A stretch of DNA of 5,237 nt, taken from positions 1 through 5,237 of the forward strand of contig PLBX01000532.1 of the NCBI GenBank assembly GCA_003135495.1. Reading direction: 5' to 3'. The position numbers were made by a program, and so were the translations under genes. How positions within the stretch are numbered: position 1 is the stretch's first letter; every line of letters starts with the position of its first letter. The stretch is from Acidobacteriaceae bacterium (GTDB lineage: Bacteria > Acidobacteriota > Terriglobia > Terriglobales > Acidobacteriaceae). Under the pieces are notes generated by a model. It worked only from the letters and a program-made list of their open reading frames with translations. It had not been told where the DNA came from and ran no database searches. Shown here piece by piece: positions 1 to 5,237 of this stretch.

Positions 1-22
1 CGGCAAGCCGTGTCTCTACAGG
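1..22. repeat. Palindromic dispersed repeat, truncated by the left window edge
   Basis: The first ten bases, CGGCAAGCCG, are self-complementary around a central AA. They continue into an arm, TGTCTCTACAGG, whose complementary partner would lie left of the window. The reverse complement of this segment matches bases 5215-5237 at 20 of 22 aligned positions. The full unit would therefore be a palindrome of about 34 bases with a CCTGTAGAGAC...GTCTCTACAGG shape. The final AGG, with the following AA, forms the ribosome binding site of the permease gene. I recall palindromes with a GTAGAGACG core as scattered repeats in acidobacterial and cyanobacterial genomes; this is memory, not a search result. 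Only two partial copies are visible here. Confidence 0.7.
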
Positions 23-24
23 AA
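20..24 (+). promoter_or_regulatory. Shine-Dalgarno of the permease gene, overlapping the repeat end
   Basis: AGGAA lies 5 bases before the ATG at 30. Its first three bases are the last three of the palindromic repeat, so the repeat contributes part of the ribosome binding site. The spacing is normal and supports the ATG at 30 as the start. Confidence 0.55.
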
Positions 25-29
25 TAGAT

Positions 30-1268
30 ATGATTCTCGAACTCGCTAGCCAGGCTTATAACGCGCTGAAGCACAATCGCCGCCGTAGCATTCTCACTAT
101 GCTGGGCATGGCGTGGGGCATCGCGACGGTGGTTTTGTTGCTTGCCTATGGATCCGGTTTCGAGCGCGGTCTTTGGGTGGCTTTCCGCTCTTGGGGAACG
201 AACTTGGTCTTTGTTTTCCCCGGACGCACGTCATTGCAGGCTGGCGGCACGAAAGCTGGCAGCGAGGTAAAGCTTACGATTAATGATTTGGATTACTTGC
301 AAGCTGAAGTCCCACTTCTGAAGCGCATTTCACCTGAAACATCCAAGCAGAGCAGCGTCGCTTACGGCGCTCGGAGCGGCAGTTATAGCATCAGCGGAGT
401 CTATCCCTATTACTCGCACATGCGCCGGATGGAGGTTGAAGAAGGAACATTTTTTACGGATCTTGACGAGAATACGCGCACTCGAGTTGCAGTCCTTGGC
501 GCAGACGTGAAGAAGAAGCTGTTCTCGGGGCAAAATGCTTTAGGCGAGAAAGTGCGTCTTGATGGTATTTCCTACGAAGTAATTGGTGTGCTTAGACATG
601 TCATCCAGAATGGCGACGAAAATATGAACGGGAAGGTTTACATCCCGTTCAGCGCCATGAGTGATCTTACGAACACTTTTTATTTGAGCGCCGTCGCCAT
701 GGAATATGAGGGCGATCACGAAAAAGTTGCAGGGGCGGTGCGCCGATCGATGGCGTTCCACCATGATTTCGATCCCAAAGATAAACGCGCCGTGTTTGTG
801 TTCGATGTATTTGCTGATTTGCTCGACCTGCGAGTTATCACTACCGGAATCAAAATTCTTCTTGGCTTCATTGGACTGTTGACCCTCGGTATCGGCGGCG
901 TGGGCTTGATGAATATCATGCTGGTGTCGGTTACCCAGCGCACGCGCGAAATCGGCGTCGAAAAGGCTCTTGGAGCGCGGGGGTGGCACATCCTTATTCA
1001 GTTTCTCGCGGAAGCACTAGCGATCACGCTTCTCGGGGGCATGGCTGGGGTAGTTCTCGCTTACATCGTTTCCTGGTCGGTTGGTTCGCTGACGTTGTGG
1101 AGCGCTTTTGTCGAAAATGGAAGCGAGGGGGATATTCATCTCGCTATTGACTCCACGACGTTGATTGCGTCGACCATGATTCTTGGAATCGTGGGAGTGA
1201 TCAGCGGAATGCTTCCGGCAATTAAGGCGTCGCGTCTCGACCCCATCGAAGCCCTGCGCTACGAATAA
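30..1268 (+). CDS. MacB/FtsX-type ABC transporter permease
   Basis: This 412-residue protein has the standard layout of a MacB-like permease. There is one membrane helix near the N-terminus (about residues 20-42, after the basic stretch KHNRRRS), then a large extracytoplasmic MacB-PCD-type domain (about 45-265). The C-terminal FtsX domain has three helices (about 273-300, 327-350 and 376-397). Between the second and third helices is the conserved cytoplasmic motif RTREIGVEKALGAR (304-317), which in this family contacts the ATPase. The C-terminus, ASRLDPIEALRYE, is the typical family ending. It acts in the inner membrane as half of an ABC system that works mechanically on periplasmic substrates or adaptors (antibiotics, peptides, lipoproteins). 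The substrate cannot be told from sequence. No Walker motifs are present, so a separate ATPase is needed and is probably encoded just upstream. The start has a Shine-Dalgarno, and the next codons match family N-termini. The product is full length, with no sign of damage. Confidence 0.93.
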   Translation: MILELASQAYNALKHNRRRSILTMLGMAWGIATVVLLLAYGSGFERGLWVAFRSWGTNLVFVFPGRTSLQAGGTKAGSEVKLTINDLDYLQAEVPLLKRISPETSKQSSVAYGARSGSYSISGVYPYYSHMRRMEVEEGTFFTDLDENTRTRVAVLGADVKKKLFSGQNALGEKVRLDGISYEVIGVLRHVIQNGDENMNGKVYIPFSAMSDLTNTFYLSAVAMEYEGDHEKVAGAVRRSMAFHHDFDPKDKRAVFVFDVFADLLDLRVITTGIKILLGFIGLLTLGIGGVGLMNIMLVSVTQRTREIGVEKALGARGWHILIQFLAEALAITLLGGMAGVVLAYIVSWSVGSLTLWSAFVENGSEGDIHLAIDSTTLIASTMILGIVGVISGMLPAIKASRLDPIEALRYE

Positions 1269-1310
1269 AGGATGGTCGCACATGTGTGTGTCCCGCTCGT
1301 CCATCCGCGT

Positions 1311-1327
1311 CTCAGTCCGGCACTGAG
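1311..1327. repeat. Small inverted repeat upstream of the small gene
   Basis: CTCAGT and ACTGAG form a perfect 6-base stem around a 5-base loop (CCGGC). It ends directly before a TACAAT hexamer. It could be an operator half-site pair overlapping the promoter, or a weak hairpin after the permease gene. No T-run follows, so it is not a standard intrinsic terminator. An element of this size can arise by chance. Confidence 0.3.
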
Positions 1328-1333
1328 TACAAT
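1328..1333 (+). promoter_or_regulatory. Putative -10 element for a leaderless transcript of the small gene
   Basis: TACAAT differs from the TATAAT consensus at one base and lies 6 bases before the GTG at 1340. That distance would place the transcription start at or next to the start codon, the arrangement seen for leaderless mRNAs. No good -35 hexamer is visible at 16-18 bases upstream. No Shine-Dalgarno precedes the GTG, which fits a leaderless start. Confidence 0.4.
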
Positions 1334-1339
1334 GAACCG

Positions 1340-1660
1340 GTGTCCGATTCCAACTCCCTGCAGAAAGTTCTCGATCACTTACATCGTTATGAACATCCGT
1401 TACTAGCCTTTTCCGCACGCGACAATGGCGGGGAAATCGAGATTCTGATCGATCTTAAGAACTCAACTGTTCCGGTACATACCTACGTTTTGCCGATTCA
1501 TGCTCGAGATCTGGATCATCCGCAATTCGCGTGGCATTTGCAGCGCCAACTTTACGATGGCTTACACGACTATTTCATTGAAATGTTTACGTGTACTCCG
1601 CAGGATCGCGGCGTTGACCGAAGCGAAATTTCTGCGGGAGACGGAAGGCGGGAAAGTTAA
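1340..1660 (+). CDS. Small uncharacterised protein, co-directional with midA-like gene
   Basis: From the GTG at 1340 this is a 106-residue soluble protein with no signal peptide, no membrane segment and no motif I can name. The N-terminal part is helical in character (SLQKVLDHLHRYEHP). It is followed by likely beta strands (LLAFSA, GEIEILIDL, VHTYVLPI), then an aromatic, histidine-rich stretch that looks helical (FAWHLQRQLYDGLHDYFIEMF). A polar tail follows from about residue 88. The frame stays open back to another GTG at 1286, giving 18 more residues (MCPARPSASQSG...). I prefer 1340 because those residues look non-coding and a -10-like box sits just before it. The stop codon is 3 bases before the methyltransferase start, and the last codons form that gene's ribosome binding site, so translation is probably coupled. 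Strand-and-helix alternation and normal codon use suggest a real gene. Its function is unknown. Confidence 0.72.
   Translation: MSDSNSLQKVLDHLHRYEHPLLAFSARDNGGEIEILIDLKNSTVPVHTYVLPIHARDLDHPQFAWHLQRQLYDGLHDYFIEMFTCTPQDRGVDRSEISAGDGRRES
1643..1656 (+). promoter_or_regulatory. Purine-rich ribosome binding region for the TTG-start methyltransferase
   Basis: The stretch GGAAGGCGGGAAAG lies inside the last codons of the small gene and ends 7 bases before the TTG at 1664. It supports the TTG start and coupled translation of the two genes. The match to the anti-Shine-Dalgarno is partial and spread out. Confidence 0.5.
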
Positions 1661-1663
1661 CCC

Positions 1664-2848
1664 TTGTCCCTCCGCGACCAAATCGAGCGCGAGATTCGCG
1701 GATGCGGGGCAATTCCATTTTCGCGCTACATGGAAATATGCCTTTACGATCCGGCGCACGGTTACTATTCGTCGAATGCCGAGCAATTTGGCAAAGCCGG
1801 AGATTTTTATACTTCAAGCGATGTGCACGCCGTCTTCGGACGCCTGCTGGCGCGGCAGTTCGAGGAAATATGGAGGGCGCTCAACCGTCCGCCTCAAATC
1901 GAAATAGTCGAACTTGGTCCCGGGCGGGGGTTATTTGCTCGCGATGTGCTCGATTGGTCGAAAAAGAAGTTCCCAGACTTCTTCGCTGCCCTAACTTACA
2001 CTCTTCAAGAAACTTCACCGGCGCTGCGAGCGAAACTGCAAGATAGTCTTTGCGAACATCTCGCGACCGGAAAGGCCGTGCTCCCTGCGGTGGGAAGGAG
2101 AGCGCTGTCGTCCGGCCAGGTCGGGGGTGATACGGAGATCTACCGCGGCCTCACAACCGAAGCACTGCTCCTCGTCTTTGCCAATGAATTCTTCGACGCC
2201 CTGCCGGTTGAGATTCTCAGTGGTAGCGGGAAGCTGCACATAGGGATGCAGAACAACCGGCTAACCGAAATCTGGTTACCGGCTTTGGCCGAAGAACTGG
2301 AATTTCTCGACCGCTACGGCGTTCATCCTGAGGAAGGCGAGCGCATTGAAGTACCGATCGTCGCGCAAGGCTGGATGCATCAAATCGCGCGTTCTATAAC
2401 GCGCGGTTTGCTAGTGATGATCGACTACGGATACACGCGCAATCAACAACTCGCGGGCCGTCATCGTGGCACGCTGATGGCGTATCGCCATCACTCCGCC
2501 AGCCCTGATCCTTACCAGGCTCCCGGTGAGCAAGACCTGACGGCCCACGTAAACTTCACGGCGCTCGCCTCGGCATGTGAGAGCGCTGCCATGCGCTGCG
2601 AAAAGCTGCTCACGCAATCGCAATTTCTAATGGGCATCGGCGAAAAAAATCAGTTTGCTGACGCCTTCGAAGATTGTCGTGTCCCACAGGAGCGGGCGAA
2701 AGTGGCTCTGCAACTGAAACACCTGGTCACTCCTGAAGGAATGGGAGAGAAGTTCCAAGTTTTGCTGGCCAGCAGAGCAATTGATTCGAATATCGTGGCT
2801 ACACTTTCTGGGCTGAGTTTCGGAAGCGAATCTTGGACTGCTAAATAG
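1664..2848 (+). CDS. MidA/NDUFAF7-family class I SAM-dependent methyltransferase
   Basis: This 394-residue protein matches the MidA (DUF185, COG1565) family along its length. The N-terminal signature FSRYMEICLYDPAHGYYS (19-36) is followed by GDFYTSSDV (46-54) and the SAM-binding loop ELGPGRG (83-89). Next come ANEFFDALPVE (173-183), IDYGY (253-257), the TLMAYRHH segment (270-277) and GEQDLTAHVNF (288-298). Near the C-terminus are QFLMGIG (320-326) and MGEKFQVL (360-367). The human member NDUFAF7 methylates an arginine of complex I subunit NDUFS2 and is needed for complex I assembly. Bacterial members are inferred to be protein arginine methyltransferases, but the target here is unknown. The TTG start is preferred: the next in-frame ATG (1730, residue 23) would cut into the conserved N-terminal motif, and a purine-rich region precedes the TTG. 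It lies 3 bases after the small gene, so the two are probably co-transcribed. The length is normal for the family. Confidence 0.92.
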   Translation: MSLRDQIEREIRGCGAIPFSRYMEICLYDPAHGYYSSNAEQFGKAGDFYTSSDVHAVFGRLLARQFEEIWRALNRPPQIEIVELGPGRGLFARDVLDWSKKKFPDFFAALTYTLQETSPALRAKLQDSLCEHLATGKAVLPAVGRRALSSGQVGGDTEIYRGLTTEALLLVFANEFFDALPVEILSGSGKLHIGMQNNRLTEIWLPALAEELEFLDRYGVHPEEGERIEVPIVAQGWMHQIARSITRGLLVMIDYGYTRNQQLAGRHRGTLMAYRHHSASPDPYQAPGEQDLTAHVNFTALASACESAAMRCEKLLTQSQFLMGIGEKNQFADAFEDCRVPQERAKVALQLKHLVTPEGMGEKFQVLLASRAIDSNIVATLSGLSFGSESWTAK

Positions 2849-2904
2849 GTACCAAAGGTATGAACAGTTACGCCACATTTAACGCTCGTGAAACATCTTT
2901 GCAG

Positions 2905-2910
2905 TAAACT
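2905..2910 (+). promoter_or_regulatory. Putative -10 element of the Nudix gene
   Basis: TAAACT ends 7 bases before the ATG at 2918, again compatible with a leaderless or near-leaderless mRNA. The best -35-like match, TTAACG at 2879-2884, is 20 bases away and therefore too far for a standard promoter. The sequence ACGGGAA directly before the ATG is too close to serve well as a Shine-Dalgarno. The call rests on the hexamer and the start position only. Confidence 0.35.
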
Positions 2911-2917
2911 ACGGGAA

Positions 2918-3406
2918 ATGAGTTCGCCTCGGGTCTCTCGCTTCGCGCTGCCGCTGCAGGTCGCAGCAGTGTGCTATCGCCGGGTAAATTCGCACGCCGA
3001 GTTTCTGTTAGTTCACACCAACGGCGGAAGCAAGTGGACCTTTCCTAAGGGAGCCCCCGAGCCGCGTCTCTCGCACAGTCAGGCTGCAGAACGCGAAGCC
3101 AAAGAAGAGGCGGGCGCATTTGGCGTCATCGAGCCACGGCATTTTCACATCTACGTGCATTCCAAGGGAGTTTTTTGGCAGCCTCGCGGGGTGCAGGAAC
3201 ATGTGGTCAAAGCTTTTTTGATGGAGGTTCGCCAGACCCGCGAGCCGGAGGAAGACGGCCGGAATCCCACCTGGTTCGATGCAGAAAAAGCGCGCGCCAT
3301 TCTCGCCAAGGGGCGTGAAGTGAAGTATGCCCATGAATTGCAAACCGTGATTAACCGGGCATTGCAGCGGCTGGGGATAGCGCATATGGCGGCGGCGGCG
3401 CGCTAG
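2918..3406 (+). CDS. Nudix hydrolase, DIPP-like subfamily
   Basis: This 162-residue, single-domain cytoplasmic enzyme hydrolyses a nucleoside diphosphate linked to another group, or a related pyrophosphate. Its Nudix box spans residues 45-67 and keeps the metal-binding core REAKEEAG (59-66), preceded by the typical WTFPKG (40-45). The glutamate normally found at position 7 of the box is replaced by leucine (L51) and the preceding glycine by arginine. From memory, leucine at this place also occurs in bacterial relatives of diphosphoinositol-polyphosphate phosphohydrolases, so it need not mean loss of activity. The segment WFDAEKARAILA (119-130) is also typical of that subfamily. The substrate cannot be assigned. 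The ATG at 2918 is chosen over an in-frame GTG at 2888 because a -10-like hexamer lies between them. The C-terminus ends in a run of alanines encoded by GCG repeats. It has its own 69-base upstream gap and is likely a separate transcript. Confidence 0.88.
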   Translation: MSSPRVSRFALPLQVAAVCYRRVNSHAEFLLVHTNGGSKWTFPKGAPEPRLSHSQAAEREAKEEAGAFGVIEPRHFHIYVHSKGVFWQPRGVQEHVVKAFLMEVRQTREPEEDGRNPTWFDAEKARAILAKGREVKYAHELQTVINRALQRLGIAHMAAAAR

Positions 3407-3422
3407 GGATGGAGTAGCGTGC
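3398..3422 (+). terminator. Stem-loop overlapping the Nudix stop codon, possible terminator
   Basis: GCGCGCTA (3398-3405) can pair with TAGCGTGC (3415-3422). The stem has 8 base pairs including one G-T pair, with a 9-base loop. It includes the TAG stop codon and is followed by GTCCTTGCCC, not by a T-run, so intrinsic termination would be weak. It may instead protect the 3' end of the mRNA. Confidence 0.3.
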
Positions 3423-3495
3423 GTCCTTGCCCGTCAACATGGAGTTATAGACTCAATCGTTATCCGACTGCACAACGACCTCCCTCCTCGTCCGC

Positions 3496-3501
3496 TATAT
3501 T
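3496..3501 (+). promoter_or_regulatory. Putative -10 element of the ABC-F gene
   Basis: TATATT lies 15 bases before the ATG at 3517 and would give a leader of under ten bases. No convincing -35 hexamer is present at normal spacing, and only a weak GAG (3508-3510) could serve as a ribosome binding site. The 110-base gap from 3407 to 3516 holds nothing else I can identify beyond the stem-loop at its left end. Confidence 0.35.
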
Positions 3502-3516
3502 TGAATAGAGAAATCC

Positions 3517-5237
3517 ATGATCCAACTTTCTGGCGCTGGCAAGCGCTATGGCCACAAACTTTTATTCGAGAACGCCGACTGGCTGATCACGCCCGAATCT
3601 CACATCGGACTTGTCGGAGCCAACGGAACCGGCAAATCGACCATCATGAAAATTCTTGCCGGGACCGAAACGCTCGACTATGGCTCCATCTCGCGGGCCA
3701 AGGGTATTTCGACCGGCTATCTTCCGCAGGATGGCCTCACCATGACTGGCCGCACGGTTTTTGCCGAATGCATGGCCGTGTTTGACGAACTGCACGCGAT
3801 GGAGAAAGAAATGGAGGCGCTGACCCGGAGCATGTCGGAGTTGGATCATGAAGGCTCCGAATACTCGAATGTCGCCGATCGTTATCAGAAGCTCGAACAT
3901 GAATTTGTCGCGCGCGATGGCTATACGCTCGAAGCGCAGGTTGGGCAGGTGCTCACGGGTTTAGGTTTTCATCGCGATGACTGGAAGCGGCAGACGGAGG
4001 AATTCTCCGGCGGGTGGCAGATGCGCATTGCGCTGGCGAAATTATTGCTTCAGAAGCCGAATCTGCTGCTGCTCGATGAACCGACCAACCATCTTGATCT
4101 CGAAGCGCGCAATTGGCTTGAGGAGTATCTGACTTCGTATCCCAACGCTTACGTGATCATTTCGCACGATCGTTATTTCCTGGACATCACCGTTAAGCGC
4201 ATCGTGGAAATCTGGAACAAGCAGATGCATTTTTATGCCGGGAATTACGACCAATACCTGGCGGGCAAAACGGCGCGCAAGGAGCAGTTGGAAGCTGCTT
4301 ACAAAACGCAGCATGAGCGCATAGAGCAACTCGAAGTGTTCATCAACCGCTTTCGCTATACGGCGACCAAGGCGAAGCAGGTGCAGAGCCGGATTAAAGA
4401 GCTGGAAAAGATGGAGCGGATTCAGATTCCGGAGGAGGAGAAGACTGTTCACTTTTCGTTTCCGCAGCCGAAACCGAGCGGTCGCATTGTCGCGGAGTTT
4501 GCGAACGTTGCCAAGAATTATGGCGAACGCGGAATTAACGAACACAAAGTGTTCGACAAAGTAAATTTCATGATCGAGCGCGGCGAGCGTATTGCGCTGG
4601 TGGGGGTCAATGGGGCAGGGAAGTCTACGCTGATTAAGCTGCTGGCTCAGCAGGAAAAATTGAGCGCTGGAGAGTACAAGCTCGGCCACGAAGTACATCT
4701 CGACTATTTTGCGCAGGATCAATATAAAGAGCTCGATCCGGAGGCGCGCATTCTGGATGATCTGGGCGAATTGTCGGGAGCCTCCACGCAAACCGAGTTG
4801 CGCAGCCTGTTGGGATGCTTTCTGTTTTCGGGAGACGATGTGTTTAAACGCATCGGGGTGCTCTCCGGAGGCGAGCGCAATCGCTATGCGCTATTGAAGA
4901 TGCTGCTGCATCCGGCAAACTTTTTGCTGCTCGATGAGCCTACGAACCACCTTGATCTGCGCGCCAAGGATGTACTGCTTGAGGCGCTGATGAAATATAC
5001 GGGCACGGTTGTGTTCGTTTCGCACGATCGCTATTTCATCGACAACCTGGCTACGCGGGTGTTTGAGATTGGCGATGGCGAGGTGGAAATTTATCCGGGG
5101 AATTATGAGGACTATTTGTGGAGGAAGCAGGGAAGAAGTGCCGTCGCCGTCGAGAGACCGAAGCCGTCGGTGCTGTCGTCATCGGCATGGCTCCCGGGAA
5201 ATGGTGCGAAATCCCCTGTAGAGACGCGGCTTGCGGC
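3517..5237 (+). CDS. ABC-F family ATPase, 3' end cut by the window (573 codons present)
   Basis: The frame opens at ATG 3517 (MIQLSGAGKRYG, a typical family start) and runs to the right edge without a stop. It contains two nucleotide-binding domains and no membrane helices. Domain 1 has Walker A GANGTGKS (34-41), signature FSGGW (163-167), Walker B LLLLDEPTNHLD (183-194) and switch SHDRYF (216-221). Domain 2 has Walker A GVNGAGKS (363-370), signature LSGGE (449-453), Walker B LLLDEPTNHLD (470-480) and SHDRYF (502-507). Between them is the basic, helical interdomain linker (about 245-320, with FRYTATKAKQVQSRIKELEK), which in ABC-F proteins reaches the ribosomal P/E-site region. Such proteins bind the ribosome, resolve stalls or give antibiotic protection. 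The linker and FSGGW signature suggest the YdiF/YheS-like group, but resistance cannot be inferred. After NYEDYLWRKQG the sequence becomes low-complexity. The C-terminal coiled coil common in this group is absent or outside the window. The last visible residues, PVETRLA, are encoded by the palindromic repeat. Confidence 0.95.
   Translation, partial: MIQLSGAGKRYGHKLLFENADWLITPESHIGLVGANGTGKSTIMKILAGTETLDYGSISRAKGISTGYLPQDGLTMTGRTVFAECMAVFDELHAMEKEMEALTRSMSELDHEGSEYSNVADRYQKLEHEFVARDGYTLEAQVGQVLTGLGFHRDDWKRQTEEFSGGWQMRIALAKLLLQKPNLLLLDEPTNHLDLEARNWLEEYLTSYPNAYVIISHDRYFLDITVKRIVEIWNKQMHFYAGNYDQYLAGKTARKEQLEAAYKTQHERIEQLEVFINRFRYTATKAKQVQSRIKELEKMERIQIPEEEKTVHFSFPQPKPSGRIVAEFANVAKNYGERGINEHKVFDKVNFMIERGERIALVGVNGAGKSTLIKLLAQQEKLSAGEYKLGHEVHLDYFAQDQYKELDPEARILDDLGELSGASTQTELRSLLGCFLFSGDDVFKRIGVLSGGERNRYALLKMLLHPANFLLLDEPTNHLDLRAKDVLLEALMKYTGTVVFVSHDRYFIDNLATRVFEIGDGEVEIYPGNYEDYLWRKQGRSAVAVERPKPSVLSSSAWLPGNGAKSPVETRLA
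5215..5237. repeat. Palindromic dispersed repeat, truncated by the right window edge
   Basis: CCTGTAGAGACGCGGC is a complete left arm, followed by TT and then GCGGC. It is the inverted counterpart of bases 1-22 (20 of 22 aligned positions). After the central TT the expected GCCGC reads GCGGC, one base off. The repeat lies inside the ABC-F reading frame and is read there as PVETRLA. As at the left end, the window stops a few bases past the palindrome centre. Confidence 0.7.

Noticed and set aside
540..991. Two overlapping minus-strand open frames within the permease gene
   Set aside because: They are antisense to a clear MacB-type coding sequence, show no family motifs and have no ribosome binding sites.
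1270..1306. GGATGG...CCATCC inverted repeat after the permease stop as a terminator
   Set aside because: The stem is only 6 bases with a 25-base loop and no T-run, so it is too weak to call.
1500..2046. Plus-strand open frames overlapping the small gene and the start of the methyltransferase in other frames
   Set aside because: The translations are arginine/alanine/serine-rich with no motifs, and they conflict with the conserved methyltransferase N-terminus.
3501..3785. 94-codon plus-strand frame from TTG 3501 across the ABC-F start
   Set aside because: The ABC-F frame from 3517 carries the Walker A and other motifs. The overlapping frame has none.
4042..4791. 249-codon open frame on the minus strand opposite the ABC-F gene
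   Set aside because: It lies wholly antisense to strongly conserved ABC-F motifs, its translation is leucine/phenylalanine-rich without any recognisable domain, and such shadows are common opposite biased codons.
1..5237. Window as a circular plasmid or small mobile replicon closed at the terminal repeats
   Set aside because: The ends are inverted, not direct, copies, so they cannot simply be overlapped to close a circle. There are no replication, mobilisation or transposase genes, and the content is core metabolism.
3517..5237. ABC-F gene as an antibiotic-resistance determinant
   Set aside because: The linker and general sequence look like the housekeeping YdiF/YheS-like group, and resistance cannot be inferred without comparison to characterised resistance ABC-F proteins.

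Overview
The window carries five protein genes, all on the + strand and tightly packed, with gaps of about 70 to 110 bases between transcription units. There are no RNA genes, no CRISPR array and no transposase. GTG and TTG starts are used freely and base composition is moderately GC-rich. Together with the gene families (a MacB-type permease, a MidA-type methyltransferase, a DIPP-like Nudix hydrolase and a YdiF/YheS-type ABC-F ATPase) and a GTAGAGACG-core palindromic repeat, this suggests a soil-type bacterium, most likely an acidobacterium. That assignment rests on general familiarity, not on a search.

Layout: (1) Bases 1-22 are part of a palindromic repeat whose last bases supply the Shine-Dalgarno for the first gene. 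(2) 30-1268 encodes a MacB/FtsX-type ABC transporter permease without its own ATPase domain. (3) 1340-1660 encodes a small uncharacterised protein, followed after 3 bases by (4) 1664-2848, a MidA/NDUFAF7-family SAM-dependent methyltransferase with a TTG start. These two look like an operon. (5) 2918-3406 encodes a Nudix hydrolase. (6) 3517 to the right edge encodes an ABC-F ATPase with two complete nucleotide-binding domains, cut off by the window in its C-terminal tail. (7) 5215-5237 is the same palindromic repeat in opposite orientation, lying inside the open ABC-F reading frame.

The genes do not form an obvious single pathway. The permease probably belonged to an export or lipoprotein-type ABC system whose ATPase lies outside the window. 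The methyltransferase is linked by its family to respiratory complex I assembly, the Nudix enzyme to nucleotide or inositol-polyphosphate-type clean-up, and the ABC-F protein to ribosome function. Three genes (the small protein, Nudix and ABC-F) have a -10-like hexamer very close to the start codon, which suggests short-leader or leaderless mRNAs.

I see no convincing undescribed multi-gene system. The most notable signal is the pair of matching inverted repeats at the exact ends of the window, both ending just past the palindrome centre. This most likely means the contig was broken at copies of a dispersed repeat. At the right end the repeat is also translated as part of the ABC-F protein.
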